Origin: Liolophura sinensis
Lineage: Eukaryota; Mollusca; Polyplacophora; Chitonida; Chitonidae
DNA length: 64,000 nucleotides
Direction: 5' to 3'
Assembly (NCBI RefSeq): GCF_032854445.1
Contig: NC_088306.1
Span: 11,219,386 to 11,283,385, forward strand
Part shown: one piece after another, positions 1 through 11,714 of the stretch
Layout: each line of letters starts with the position of its first letter
Position numbering within the stretch: position 1 is the first letter of the stretch
Translations under genes and position numbers: made by a program
The notes under the pieces: generated by a model
What the model saw: only the letters and a program-made list of their open reading frames with translations
Told to the model about the DNA's origin: nothing
The model's database searches: none

Positions 1-371
1 TCCTGATGAGGTTTATGATGGGTAAACAAGTAATGTTATGATGTGGCCCAAGTCTGGATATAATGTAAAGTTGCTGTGGGACATAATGACAAATCTGACA
101 GCTATTCACATTATTAAAAAAAGTTACAATCAGAATGTTATTTACATTACAGTTTTGGCCTGTTACAGACAATTGGCCCCTGTCAAAGTACTATTTGGTG
201 CAGGACATTGTCTATGTACTCCTGCTTATTTCCAGGCTTGTGGTCATATGCTTTATCTTCATGTACATCTAGGAGTAATAAAACGTCATTAGTAATTCCC
301 ACCTAACATGTATCTTTATAAACTCACTTCCATAAGCAGACTTTTTACCTTGCGTGTGCTGTCCTGAGGAT

Positions 372-639
372 GGGGCCTTCCCTGGCTCAGTTGGTTAGCG
401 CACTAGCGCAGCATAATGACCCAGGAGCCTCTCACCAATGCCGTCGCTGTGAGTTCAAGTCCAGCTCATGCTGGCTTCCTCTCCGGCCATATGTAGGAAG
501 GTCTGACAGCAACTTGCGGATAGTCGTGGGTTTCCCCCGGGCTCTGCCTGGTTTCCACCCACCATAATGCTGGCCACTGTCGTATAAGTGAAATTCTTGA
601 GTACGGCGTAAAACACTAATCAAATAAATAAATAAATAA
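372..639 (+). repeat. SINE-A, near full length
   Basis: tRNA-like head with A box TGGCTCAGTTGG and B box GAGTTCAAGTCC, then a body and an (AAAT)n tail. Imperfect flanking repeats TCCTGAGGATG and TTCTGAGGGTG suggest an old target-site duplication. Confidence 0.85.
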
Positions 640-761
640 GTTCTGAGGGTGTTTTTGCCTGTATTCTCGACAGTAAACATCCCTCAGTTTTGTCAGTATT
701 CTTCAGGTTAGCTGAGCCTTGTGTGTTTATCAAGATGTATACAGGTATTGTAGGTCACACA

Positions 762-905
762 AGTACGTGGGTAGGTCTGCCAGTAACCTCTGGATGTTGT
801 GGGTTTTCTCCTGGCTCTGCATGGTTTCCTCCCACCTTAAGGCTGGCCATCATCTTACAAGTGAAATATTCTGGAGTATGGCGTACAGCACAAATCAAAT
901 AAATG
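762..905 (+). repeat. SINE-A 3' part, diverged
   Basis: The body from the GTAGGTCTGCCAG segment to the CAAATAAAT tail; the tRNA-like head is missing. Confidence 0.75.
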
Positions 906-1101
906 TATTTCACCTACAATTTGGTATTTGAAAAAACACTTTCAGAAGCACTTAAAAGCCATAAAATGAACCATGCAAATCATGCAAAATGCCTCACTTG
1001 AAAACTGCTGAATTTTATGTGAAATACAGTAATTCTTGAAAAAGTTGACTTGGCTTTGTTCTCTCCATTTGTAACTACCATATCTGTTTCTAACTTGACA
1101 G

Positions 1102-3297
1102 CTCCAGTTTGTTCCGGTCCTCGGAATCCTCTAGACTGAGAAGATTCAGTTCAAGCTCTGCTTCTCTTAATTTACAAGCCTCAGTAAGACTTTTTCTATG
1201 TAGTTATGGGCCCATTGTATTTTCTCATGTGTCTGTTTTGGTGTTTTTATGATAGATGTACATTGATATAATAATGCATTTCATGAAAGATGGAAATGAA
1301 AACAAATATTGTGTGGCTAAAAATGGTCTCTAAATTACATGGTTATATTGATGGACATATATATAGTAGTTCTTGACAAATGAGTGTTCTTTCACATGTA
1401 TAGTATATTCATGTAATTGAATGTAAATGCACAGTTTCGGACAATTGTCTGATCAGCCAAATAAATCTATACCCGTCTGTTTGTCCATCTTTAGACTCCG
1501 GTGAAAATTCCTGACCGAGTGAATCAGATCAAACATGAAGAAAGTCACATTACCCACAGGGAGACAGCCCACGAACGGTCAGTTTTACAAGAAGAGTAGA
1601 TTTTTTACAGTAAAGCGATTTTCTATGATTAAATGAAGGCAGGTGAGAGTGCCAAGCTTTGTCATTGTTTTCTCAAAAAGTTTCATTCTGGCAAAGAGAT
1701 TTAAAGTGTTAAAGTTTAGACTTCTGGCTGTTGACCAATGTTGTACAGTAAGATTACAGTTAATGATCGAGATTTTCGAACAAATTTCTGTTTTGTTTTT
1801 AGTTGCAAATAAAGGTTCTAAAATGTGACTTAAAATTCTGTAGGTGCAGTTTCAGTCAAGTGTAAGTAAGTGAATAAGTAAGTAAGCCAAATCATAGTCA
1901 CTTTGTCCTTGTCCTGCTGCTTTTTTCCTGGCTTATACAGGTGAAAGTTTTGAACTTGCATAAACAGATCTCCGATTGTCTTAAAAACACTCTAAAGTTT
2001 TTCTCATCCCAAGATCATAGGCCATATGAGTCAGCAAGGTCAAACATACAAAACTAAGTTAAATGACCATAAATTTCGTCCATGACTAACTTGCCCATTT
2101 TTCTGGATTGTGAGAGTTCACTTGAATTTAGAAAGGTGTTTCGAGGTTTGCTTGGAACATGGGATGATATTCTGTTGGAAAAATGTAAGTGTCAGCACCA
2201 AAAATAATATTTTCTGACGTTTATTTGCCCCTAAAAGTGAACTTTTCGGGAATAAATTGAGGGTTATTTAGGGTAATTATATATGGATGTATGTATATGT
2301 TTCGTAATATTCGGTGAAGCATTTGTGATTCTTTTGTAAACACAAATGTGCTCTGCTAAACTGAGTTACCATGATGAAGAACACAAGAAGTTAAGAATTG
2401 ATCAGTGCTTATTGGAAGGTAGGTCTGAGATCTGTTTCATTCTTCCCAGCTTAGCTTTCAGAAATACAGATCTGTACTCTTCCATTTACTAACATGAAAC
2501 TTGGTCATCCCGCATTCTCTGTCCTCAGCTTTTCAAAGCTGTATGCTATGAAAACATGTTCCCTGTAATCCTTCAGTAGTTCTTACTTCATATCACATAG
2601 TTATTCGGGAATAATAAAGACCATAATGTCACAATTAGCATAAATGTATCTTACGTCGGTGACAAGGCAGACTTCACTGACAGCCATTTTCAATTTGAAT
2701 TGGCAGCACTCGGCATCCGAAAAAAAATAAACAAGTAGAATGATTTGATTGAAACCAATGAGATGTACACCATCTAAAGGGTGATTGAGAAATTGTGTGG
2801 AAGTCTTAACTTTAATTTGTGCATTGATAATGAACAGAAATGATCTATTATCAATTATATTGTGAAAAAAGATGGTTTTTAATTTTTGGAAGAGCAGCAG
2901 AGTTCACCCCCCCCTCCCCTCCCCCCCCCCCCAGCAACCATGTCATGTGTTTTGAAAATGGTGGCTTGCTAAGTTCTGACACTGACCGCTTGGATGAATT
3001 CGGAATTACTTTAAGATCACAGGACACCCCTTTTTGTGGTCTACAATGTTGGCACTTTGGAGACAGAACAGATGACAAGACCGAGTTCCAGGTTAGTGAA
3101 TGGAAGGGTTCAGAGGGGTTAATGTAGAAGCTAAGCTGGGAACGTGGCTATCTGATATCAGAGCTAATCGGAAGGCAAGTGTTCTGATATTGAGAGGTGG
3201 TGTTTGTGTGATTTGTAAAGTTGTTTTGTGTTGTTTTACTCGCAGCGAGATACAGTCCACCATGCAGATGTCTAATTCCTGGGAATCTTTCTCTCTG
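1102..3297 (+). CDS. PABIR: PABIR exons with Ser/Arg-rich region and B55-binding/PP2A-inhibitory helices
   Basis: Exon 1102-1183 gives SSRLRRFSSSSASL, a basophilic-kinase type patch like the RRNS/RRSSS sites of FAM122A. Exon 1495-1577 gives TPVKIPDRVNQIKHEE and then HRETAHER. Exon 3246-3297 adds EIQSTMQMSNSWESFSL. This corresponds to human RLHQIKREE...ETVHEREVQTAMQISQSWEE, the segment known to contact B55 and to occlude the PP2A catalytic centre. The Glu/His/Arg pattern of the inhibitory helix is retained. The Leu after the first Arg in human is Val here. The intron between 1577 and 3246 contains an M2 MITE and a foldback element. Confidence 0.87.
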
Positions 3298-6200
3298 GTA
3301 TGTTATGGTATACATGTATTTGATTGGCACTATTTTGATGTATTTATTTGATTGGTGTTTTGCGCAGTACTCAAGAATATTTCACTTATACGACGGCAGC
3401 CAGCAATATCATGGGAGGAAACCAGGCACAGCCTGGGGGAAACCCACAACCATCCGCAGGCTGCCGGCAGACCTTCCCCACATACGGCCAGAGAGGAAGC
3501 CAGCTTGATCTGGACTTAAACTTACAGCGACCGCATTGGTGAGAGGCTCCTGGGTCATTACGCTGCGCTGCGTTAGCGCACTAACCAACTGAGCCACGGA
3601 GGCACTATTTTTTTTATTCTTGCTACCAACATATTTGCAATAAAATAGTTCCATATTCAGCTTTTCCCAACTTCAGAGAAACAGGCATGTGTAAAGACAA
3701 CAGAAATTTAACATACATGCATGGCAAGCTTGAATGGATGCTTTACATGACCATTTCTGCCTGTTTGGTTGGCTGTATATTTTTAAAAAGTCTCATGATA
3801 CAGTAGGACCTTTCTTATCTTTGGTAACAAAATTGAATTGAGTGAAGAAGGAACTTCAGTGAATGTAAAACTTTTGTTGTTGTTGCAGGAGCCAATGGTT
3901 ACGGACCAGAGGAGACCCCGTTCATTTAGCGAGTCCTTGCACATCTTTACATCACCCTCATTGTCGTGTTCCTCCCCGTCTCCTACCCGACTCGTTAAGG
4001 TGAGGCAGCGTTAATTAATGTGACCCTTTCTGCCAAAGGATACATGTATTATTTTGGGATTGACGTCCAAAATTGTGTGCCAACAGTTTGTAAAACAATG
4101 ATATGTCAAAAACATAGCAATCAGTTTGAAAAACATTGTCAAAATCTGTATCTGCTGTTTCTGGTGTAAGTTTGTAAAAGGTGTCAAAAATGGGGAAAAA
4201 TTTGATTAATTGAACACACATTATACAAAAGCAGAGAATCGTGAACTTAATTCATGAACACGGTTAGAGTGCTGTAAGATGACATTTTTGTCTGAGGAAA
4301 ATTTTGGTTCAAAGCCTTTCACATTGGTGATAATTCCAATCACACTAGATTCCTAGTTGCCGCCATTATACCACCCACATCGGAACTGGTTATTTGTTTT
4401 TTTGCCAGGAATTGTCACTAAAGGTACAAGTATCATAAAGGATAGTGGAAATAATGGCAATGAGAAATGGAGCTTGTTCTGTCGCCTGCACAGAATTTTC
4501 AAAAGTATTCAGATTAAAAACAAGGAATCAAGTGTCATTGACCTTATACGTAATGATATTTAGGTCCACAAAAACATATATATATGCAGTAAACACCTGG
4601 CTGTGGGATCATGCAGCAATCTGCAGACTTAAGTCAAAGTTTCAAATCACTTTAAAGTTGTAATAAATTTTCTCATGTAACAAGATCAGAATATTGCTTA
4701 ACAATGTAAATTCTGGGTAAGTTATTGTAAAACAAATTTCGGCTAAAATATTGGAAAGGAACATACCAAGTTTAATGATTAGTGAAATTTTGTCGTAAGT
4801 CTAAGATCGCTTCATGATCTCAGGGCCAGGATATAAGATTTTAGTCATCGTTAAAGTGGTCAGCTTATCACTCCCACGCTTTTGGCAGACTTCTATCATT
4901 CCATAAGAATTCAACGCTCAAGTGTGGTGTGCTGTAGAATTGTTGTCGTGAATGCAGTGCAGATAGAACTCTTACATCATTTATCCAGGCTGTGTTTATC
5001 TGCACAGTTATACAGGTATAATGTTCTTGCATGTGAATTTTAACCTCTACATTCTCTACAAACACTTTTCCGGTTCCGTGTACTTTTGACCTGAAAAACG
5101 TTTTTTCAGCTCCCACCAATTTCTGCTATGGGAACCGATTTACCTGTAATAATTTTTGTATTAGTGGCATTACATCAAATTAATTTTGGTGTTTTGGTGT
5201 TTCTTACAGATGTAATTATCATTTACTTTATAAAGTAAAAATTACCATAATCCTTCAACCTAATGTGTTGATCCGAACCTAAAATACATGAACCATCACT
5301 AAGTGATTGAGGTAGCTGACTGCAAAAATAAGGGAGAGAACTGCGTACTCTAAACTCTGTCACTTTCTCCTCTACCTGAAGAGTGTGATGCAGCATGTGT
5401 TAAATACAACCTGCACAACAGCCTTGCAATCAAACGAATCTCAGAATCCGAATTTCATGTGAATCACAACTTCCCGGGTCAAGGACCTTGATTGGCTATC
5501 TGTCCTACAGGTAATTCCTCGGCTGTGCTACTTCCTGTTCATCGTGGCAAATAGCATTGCAGTCTTGCTGTACACAGAGAGATTGAAAAAGGTCCATTTT
5601 TAATAAGACCACCCGTGGCAACAAAGTACAAGCGCCTAGTGGCATTTTAACCACAATTTGAAGGCTCACAACTCAAGTCTTCCGACAATTAACTATGTTT
5701 AATGTTTATTAAGCAGCACAGGGGTCACTTTCACAAAACAAAAAAGTTATACTTCTCATAACTTTTTTTGTAAAAGACGTCTGGGTTATAATGCCATATG
5801 GCGACGTCATGTACAAGAAAAGTTACGAAAAAATGATTTACAAAGTTTTGTAAAAGTGGCACCTGAGTAGACAAGCCTTTTTTTGTGGGAAATGAATTTC
5901 CATCAATTTTTAACCTGGGAACCAACAGAGAATCGTGAATTCTGAAACCCTCCTGCCTGTTACAACCCTCCTTACTGTTACAACCCTCCTGCCTGTTACA
6001 ACCCTCCTGACTGTTACAATCCTCTTGACTGCTGCAACCCTCTTGACTGCTACAACCCTCCTGACTGAAAGTTGCGCCAGAACCAGTGAGATCTGGATTT
6101 AAACACGCAACCTCAAGGACGTGACAACAACAGCAGAGAGCCAACTCTTTAACCAAGGTCTGTTAAGCATTGTTTCTCGTTAGTGTTTATGTGTTTGCTG

Positions 6201-9019
6201 TGTGTGCTATAGACATCTGTACAGAGATTTACATACTGGTATGTCTGTTATAAGCTGTGATTTTACTTGTGTTTGTGTTTCAGCAATGTTTCTCCCCCGC
6301 CATGCAGATGCCGGTGAAGAACAACACCTTTACTCCTAGTCCTAGTCCCAGCCCTACCCGCACTACTTTCAGGAGGTAAGAGTTCACTCCCCTTTCTTAG
6401 CACTCTCCTTATTTGTGTACACAGCACATATATGTACATGTATGTCTGTCCTTGATACTATTGTCACATGTTCAACTTCAGACTTCAAAGGTCACCATCG
6501 GTGACAGTTTCTTCTGACTCCTCCATTGGTGAAAATGTTTAATATTTTGAAGTCTTTAGAGTGTTGACCTGGACAATAATTGAGGTCATCCAGTATGGTT
6601 TAAAGGTGTCAGATGTATCACATTCCGTTTATATTATTGTTAAAGAAGATGAAAGTAGATAAAATACCACCATCAGTCATTTTTACAATTGAGGTTATCT
6701 AGATTTGCACGAAACAGAGTCATCTTTGTGATGACCTGGGCTCTCTTCAAGGTCATAATTTTTTTTTTTTTGTTTTTTTTTGTTTTGAGCTCTTAAATAC
6801 TAGTGAATGATAAAATATTTTGATGTCTGTTCTCTGTTGTGGCAACTGTAGTACATGTAGCACGCAGCCTGAAATCTGAATATGATTGAGGAATTGTCCC
6901 CATGCGCTTAACTCCCGCATTCTGTGGCTGACTTGCGATTCAGATTTCAAAATTATTCAATAAAATTAGGAAAGACAAGAACTAAAGTGCACATATATGC
7001 ATGTATCTGTGTTTTTGTAATGACTGCCGTATTCGTTACAGATGTCTGAGTCCCATTGCAACAAGACCAGCAAGTCATTTGGGCAAGAGAAAATGTAAGA
7101 TATGTTTAAAAGCAATACCCTCTTGAACCTGTAGCTCTTTATTTATAGAATTTACTGCAACAAATCATGTGCTACATTTATTCATAAGATCAGAGCCCCT
7201 TGCACAAAGTGATACTGTGCTATGTTGATCGTGTAACCACCATGATGACGCATGTTAAAAACATACATTGTCATGGTATTCACAATTAACTGAGCCTAGT
7301 TCTGCTTTGGGCAAAGAGGCCCCAAGGCTTCTTGCCACCTACTCACTTAGATTAGGTGAACATGTACCAGGGCAACATACATGTAGGCCTGTAATATGTT
7401 GAAATGGTAGTTATAATCAACATAGCATATGATGGGTTTGTGGAGTGAGGCCTTTATCCGTAAGATCTGCTTGATCAGGAAAACATGTCAGCTATTTTGA
7501 TGTTATGATACACAAAGATGCTCAAGATGAATAGCTTCTAATGTCAAGATGAATAGCTTCTAATGTCAAGATGAATAGCTTCTAATGTCAAAGTTGAACA
7601 GAATGATTTGTGAGAAAAGTAAAATTTGGAATGTGAAACAGATTCCTATGCTGAAATCTGTGTGTTGTGATATCTAGCGGTGTGTTGATGTTGTAGTTGA
7701 AGGTGACAGTGCAGAAAGCTATCTGAGTCCACCAAAGAGATTTAACTCTGGCCCAAACACCCCAGACAAGACTGGTGTGCTAGCACAGCCTTTAGCTCAC
7801 AGGTGAGTCCAATGTTTGCTCTGGGGATTTTTCTTTCCCAGACTAAGGATTTCACCTATTATGCAAAACGACATTCTGTATTCTGATTTGCATTAAAAAA
7901 TTACGGAATGAATGCTTTTAGTTTAGCGTCGTACTTAACAATTTTTCAGTTGTGTGATGACGAGGAGTCATATTGTGTACATATATTGTGGCTTCTTGTG
8001 GCAGGGTGAGCCTCTACTGAAATGTCATGACGAAGACACCAGAGTTGACATCCTGCCCGGTCACATAATAACCCTTGGCCAACTAGTCATGTTTTCTTGT
8101 TCTAACCTCTCAGTGCTGAGTGCCAAGCCAAGCAACAACAAGTCATATTTTTAAAGTCATTGGTATGACCCTACCAGGACTTGATCCCGGGTCTCGCAAC
8201 TTCGGGGCGGATGTTCTAACCAATAGGGCACCCAAGTGGCTCAGTATGGCATTAACCAAGAATCAAATGAATCAAGAAATCAGTGGCTTCTCCATTAACG
8301 TGTGTATACCTGGAATTCGATTGCTTTCATATCTTGCTTTTTGTCACTGTTTTTGTGAGGCAGTTGGTAGGAATCATCTTGAAACTGAATCATGGAAAGT
8401 TTCCTTTGACTGAATCTCTCTCAGCAAAAATATGTCTGAAACCGGCTTTTGCTGCTATGTTTTCTACTGGAAAATGTTTCATGGTAGGCCCAACCTCAAA
8501 TCAGTTTGACATGTGAGAAATTTGTCCATTAAGTAAAAAGAAGGTTTGAACTTTTTTATGCCTAAATTGAAATATTGAATATTGTAGGAGAACATAACAT
8601 CACTAATGGTTAACCTGATGGAATTTTGACATTGAACAACCTCCAGGCAAAAACGTTCAACAATTCCAGTATAACATGGTTATGTGAAAAGTGTTAGTAG
8701 AACCTTAACGAACACCTTCTACCTGTTATTCTGTTCCAGTGTCTCGCTCAGCAGTGTGGAGAGTGGTAGTCCTGACCAGACGGTGCCACATGGCTCCTCC
8801 ATGGCTGTTGACACTGTGCACATAGTGCGCAAGTCTCACTGTTTCGGGTTCACACCAGTGCGCGAACCTTCCACAGAAATGCAGACAACGGACTCGGAAA
8901 CCTCGGACATCATAGAAATGTCGGACGGCCACGAGGTGACATCATCGTCGACATTGGTTTCCGCATCTGGTGATCAGACGTCGTCGAGTTTTCCGCACAT
9001 CAAACAGACTCAGGTGTGA
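1102..9019 (+). CDS. PABIR: PABIR/FAM122-family PP2A-B55 regulator (5' partial)
   Basis: Eight exons join in one open frame: 1102-1183, 1495-1577, 3246-3297, 3889-3999, 6284-6375, 7042-7094, 7697-7802, 8740-9019 (TGA at 9017-9019). Every junction keeps phase and has AG/GT borders. They encode 285 residues, close to the roughly 287 of human FAM122A. The match to my memory of FAM122A is colinear: an Arg/Ser-rich start, the QIKxEE/RETxHERE helices, paired SPSPTR motifs, an RRCLSP stretch, and a KRK...PKR nuclear signal. The family binds the B55 subunit of PP2A and blocks its active site, affecting mitotic entry and replication-stress responses. The start codon and roughly 40-50 N-terminal residues are not visible and probably lie upstream. 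The donor after 1577 is GTCAGT, weaker than usual. Family identity is strong; which vertebrate paralogue it equals cannot be said. Confidence 0.88.
2055..2275. mobile_element. M2 MITE-like copy
   Basis: Diverged copy of the element at 39531 (shared AGAAAGGTGTTTCGAGG-type core and TTATTTAGGGTA end). It lies in the PABIR intron. Confidence 0.6.
2424..3162. mobile_element. Foldback/MITE-like element, copy 1
   Basis: Begins TCTGAGATCTGTT, followed by CCCAGCTTAGCTTTC, and ends with the inverted forms (GAAGCTAAGCTGGGAA, then TCTGATATCAGA). Sequence such as AATAATAAAGACCATAATG is partly mirrored in the other arm of the family. A poly-C run sits in the centre at about 2907-2932. The inverted homologue is at 32150-32987. 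No ORF of note. Confidence 0.7.
3341..3604 (-). repeat. SINE-A, near full length
   Basis: Reverse-strand copy in the PABIR intron, 43 bp after exon 3246-3297; head and tail are both present. Confidence 0.85.
3889..7094 (+). CDS. PABIR: PABIR exons with repeated Ser/Thr-Pro sites
   Basis: Exons 3889-3999, 6284-6375 and 7042-7094 encode RRPRSFSESLHIF, SPSPTRLVK, then QCFSPAMQMPVKNN, TPSPSPSPTRTTFRR and RCLSPIATRPASHLGKRK. The two SPSPTR-type motifs, the QC(L/F)SP turn and the RRxxSP turn lie in the same order as in FAM122A. Many are minimal proline-directed kinase sites. The region is expected to be disordered. Two codons are split across junctions (6375/7042 and 7094/7697), which supports the phasing. 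The intron 4000-6283 holds an 18-bp tandem array. Confidence 0.87.
5943..6067. repeat. 18-bp tandem array, about 7 copies
   Basis: Unit ACAACCCTCCTGACTGTT. It creates a repetitive reverse-strand reading frame (SQEGCN-type) that is not a gene. Confidence 0.85.
7522..7590. repeat. 22-bp tandem array, 3 copies
   Basis: Unit TCAAGATGAATAGCTTCTAA plus TG, nearly identical copies. Confidence 0.85.
7697..9019 (+). CDS. PABIR: PABIR C-terminal exons (nuclear signal and acidic Ser/Thr tail)
   Basis: Exon 7697-7802 continues KRK with FEGDSAESYLSPPKRF, so the KRK and PKR clusters form a likely bipartite nuclear signal, as in FAM122A (KRKGEMETESQPKRLF). The last exon 8740-9019 is acidic and Ser/Thr-rich: SVSLSSVESGSPDQ, a GFTPVREPSTEM motif, TSDIIEMSDG, and an end at IKQTQV. 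This tail is not closely alignable to the human C-terminus by eye. It was placed here because the reading frame and phase-2 junction (AG + T = Ser) fit exactly. Confidence 0.82.
7920..8245 (-). repeat. SINE-B related, near full length
   Basis: On the reverse strand it has a tRNA-like head (GGTGCCCTATTGGTTAGAA; B box GGGATCAAGTCCTGG) and a tail GAAAAATTGTTAAGTACGAC. Its middle (CTGCCACAAGAAG) matches the copy at 30055. Confidence 0.7.
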
Positions 9020-9802
9020 GAGTGGTTGATGGAACTATACCTGTTTGAGGCTAGAAAGTTTGGTACACTGTTTTTTTTTTTATGCTGGTCAGTGCTGGGG
9101 ACACGACGGTTTGCAGATAGAACCAGTTTGCTTGTCCATGATCATCCCGATGATGAATGAATTTGTCCTTGAAGAAAACCTTTGACCTTTTGATGTTTAT
9201 GTACTAGGAAAAGTGGCTCATTGGTGAGCTACTGAAGCTTTGGAGTGCATGCATTATGCTCACTTGTGATAGCATTTTTCTCAATGGTGATTTTTGGGAA
9301 AACTTTTTACCCACTGGCAGAGACTCACACGTTTTGGGTTAAACTCACTGGTGAGTTTTGGGAGTGTGTTCATCTCACTGGTGAGTTTGGGAGAGCCTTT
9401 GGCACACTGCCTGTGATCAGGTGTCGGATAAGTTTTTTCACTCAGTTATTTGAAGAAAACATTGGACATGAGTTGGAGTACAGAGAAAGTGCGCAGCTTA
9501 CAAAATTGTCAGTATGGTACAAGGCTCATGTCAGAGTCTACAAGATAACAACTTATCATTTCTTTATATAGAAACCATGAAGTATCTGATTGTCTGGCAA
9601 ACAATGCGGGAAAATGTTCTGTCCAAATTTTGTCAAGAAAACATACATGTATATGCTCACTTTACACATTGTTGAGAAAGCATGTTGTGGCTGATCAGTT
9701 TGTGAGAAGGACATGTGCTCACTTGTACATTTTGTTGAGAAGGCACTCACCTGGCACCACAGTGCGTCGAGGAATCTAGTGCTCATTGGTCAGTGTTTGA
9801 AG

Positions 9803-9808
9803 AAATAA
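9803..9808 (+). terminator. Possible poly(A) signal of the PABIR gene
   Basis: AATAAA lies about 790 bp after the stop codon, outside any SINE. Other AATAAA hexamers further on (for example near 13730) are equally possible, and several are SINE tails. Only the hexamer is seen, so this is a weak call. Confidence 0.25.
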
Positions 9809-10414
9809 AAATGGCTCAAGCAGGTAATAATAAAACATGGCTGTACATAAAAACTCTACAAAGATACATAATGTGTTGTGTTCTGGACTGTTGTTTGAAC
9901 CCAGTGCTGTCCACTCTCGCTGAAAAAAACGATGTCTTGTATATATACATGTATAAGAGATTAAGTGCCAGTAGATTTTTCAATACTGCAGCTCTTTTCA
10001 GTCCCTGCTGTGGCTGAAAGCTCTATTTATGTTATCTGTTTATTCCAATGTACATAGTGTCCGGAGCATGTCAAATCAAGAATAGGTTTTCCATGCAGCA
10101 TTTGGATGGTAGGGTTGTACTGTTGTTATACAAGTACATGTGTATAAGGGCAAGGGCTGATTGCACACAGGGATTAACATTAACTCTGTAAAGCTCAAGG
10201 TAAATCACTGAGATTGTGATCGTAAATCTGATTTACAACATTTTTGCCCCCCGATCTTGCAAGAAATCATTTTAAATCTACGACAAAATTAAAAAATTAC
10301 AGTCTGCTGGAATTTGCTGTAAATATTTGAAATTTTCCCAAAAGTACAAATACTTGCCTTATTAGAACTGCTGGTTAGTAATTTTCGACTCTGTTTGCTT
10401 GGGTGTGCAATTTA

Positions 10415-10645
10415 ATGGTCTCAAGTGGTTAGTGTGCTAACACGGCATAGTGATTCCGGAGCCTTTCAACAATGCGATCACTGTGAGTTCAATTCCAGTT
10501 CATGCCAGCAAAACCTGTGAATGGATGTGGGTTTCCCCCGGGCTGTGCCCCATTCCCCCCCCCCCCCCCCCCCCATAATCTGCCTGCAGTCATATCAGTG
10601 AAAAATTCTTGAGTACTGTGTAAAACTCCAGTTAAACAAATAAAT
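10415..10645 (+). repeat. SINE-A, degraded
   Basis: Recognisable head and tail; the body is partly lost and a long poly-C run replaces the CCCACC segment. Confidence 0.7.
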
Positions 10646-10938
10646 TGTCTCAGAAACGTGTGATGGGACTTTTTCTGTTTCCTGTTAGGTGCTGAATCAT
10701 TATGATGAAGAACTCTTTCGAAAATGAAGGCAAGGATAAGTTCTATGTAGCACATTGTCCACTTGTGAAAACTACTATTATGCAAAAAAATTAAGCATCA
10801 ATTTTGGCTTATGGTCAGTACTTTGTAATTCCTTCATGCAAGTAGCATAAGTATTCTTTTTAAGAAATAATGTTCACGTCAGGGTAGTCTAGCGGTAGTT
10901 TTACATCACATCTTCGTCCATTTAGCGTAGGTCTTTTT

Positions 10939-11086
10939 GGGGCCCGTTGTTCATAAGTGTATTAAATGGTTAGCCAGGCTCAAATCATTATGCCAATCTT
11001 GGCCTAATACAAAACTTAAATGTCACTTTAGTCCAGATTAAAGTTAGTATTGGACTTTTTGAACTGCTTTTGAACAACTGGGACCC
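10939..11086. mobile_element. M6 MITE-like copy
   Basis: Ends GGGCCCGTTGTTCATAAGTG and TTTTGAACAACTGGGACCC are inverted repeats; it is related to the copy at 26138. Confidence 0.6.
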
Positions 11087-11350
11087 TGAACAAACATCTG
11101 ATTACAGTGTAGACCTACTAGACATTTTACACAGTTTAATTAATTGCTTTATTAGTGTTTTCTGATTTCTTTTTAGGGGTAGCCCTTATCCACTACATGG
11201 ATTGAACTGCTATTGTGATGATGTCGTGTAAAAGACAGTAAGGTGAAAATATAAAATAGGGGTGTTAACATGCGTTGTATGATAAAAGTCTCAGATTTCA
11301 TTGGCAACAAGATTGTACATGTTTCTGTAATTCTGAGCGGTCTGTATTGA

Positions 11351-11565
11351 TTTAAATGACTTAAAATTTTGTCCAAAAAAGTGCATTTTCACAGGCAAAT
11401 AAATGTCATGAAATATTACTTTTAGAGCTGAAAACTACATTTCTGTAGTAGGATATCACTCTGCCTTCCATGCAAACAAACCTCAAAATACCATTTTACG
11501 GCCAGTAGAACTTTTCCAAATCAGGCAAAATGTGCAGCTTAGGCTTGGGAAAACATTTAGGTCAT
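11351..11565. mobile_element. M2 MITE-like copy, reverse orientation
   Basis: Core CAAACAAACCTCAAAATACC and TTTTCCAAATCAGG match the inverted core of the 39531 element. Confidence 0.55.
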
Positions 11566-11599
11566 CCAGCATCTCTGCATTTGCATCTGATTCATTTAA

Positions 11600-11714
11600 A
11601 TTGTGCTTTGAATGGTTAAAATTGTGCTTTCATTTGCTGTTATTGTGCTTTCACTGGTTGAAATTGTGCTTTCACTAATTGAAAATGTGCTTTCACTGGT
11701 TGAAAATGTGCTTG
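11600..11714. repeat. ~20-bp tandem array, about 6 copies
   Basis: Imperfect unit ATTGTGCTTTCACTGGTTGA. Confidence 0.75.

Noticed and set aside
372-490. tRNA-like sequences with A and B boxes (also in every full SINE-A and SINE-B)
   Set aside because: They are SINE heads; they lack a foldable acceptor stem and are followed by SINE body.
5731-6156. 141-codon reverse-strand frame with SQEGCN repeats
   Set aside because: Made by the 18-bp array in the PABIR intron.
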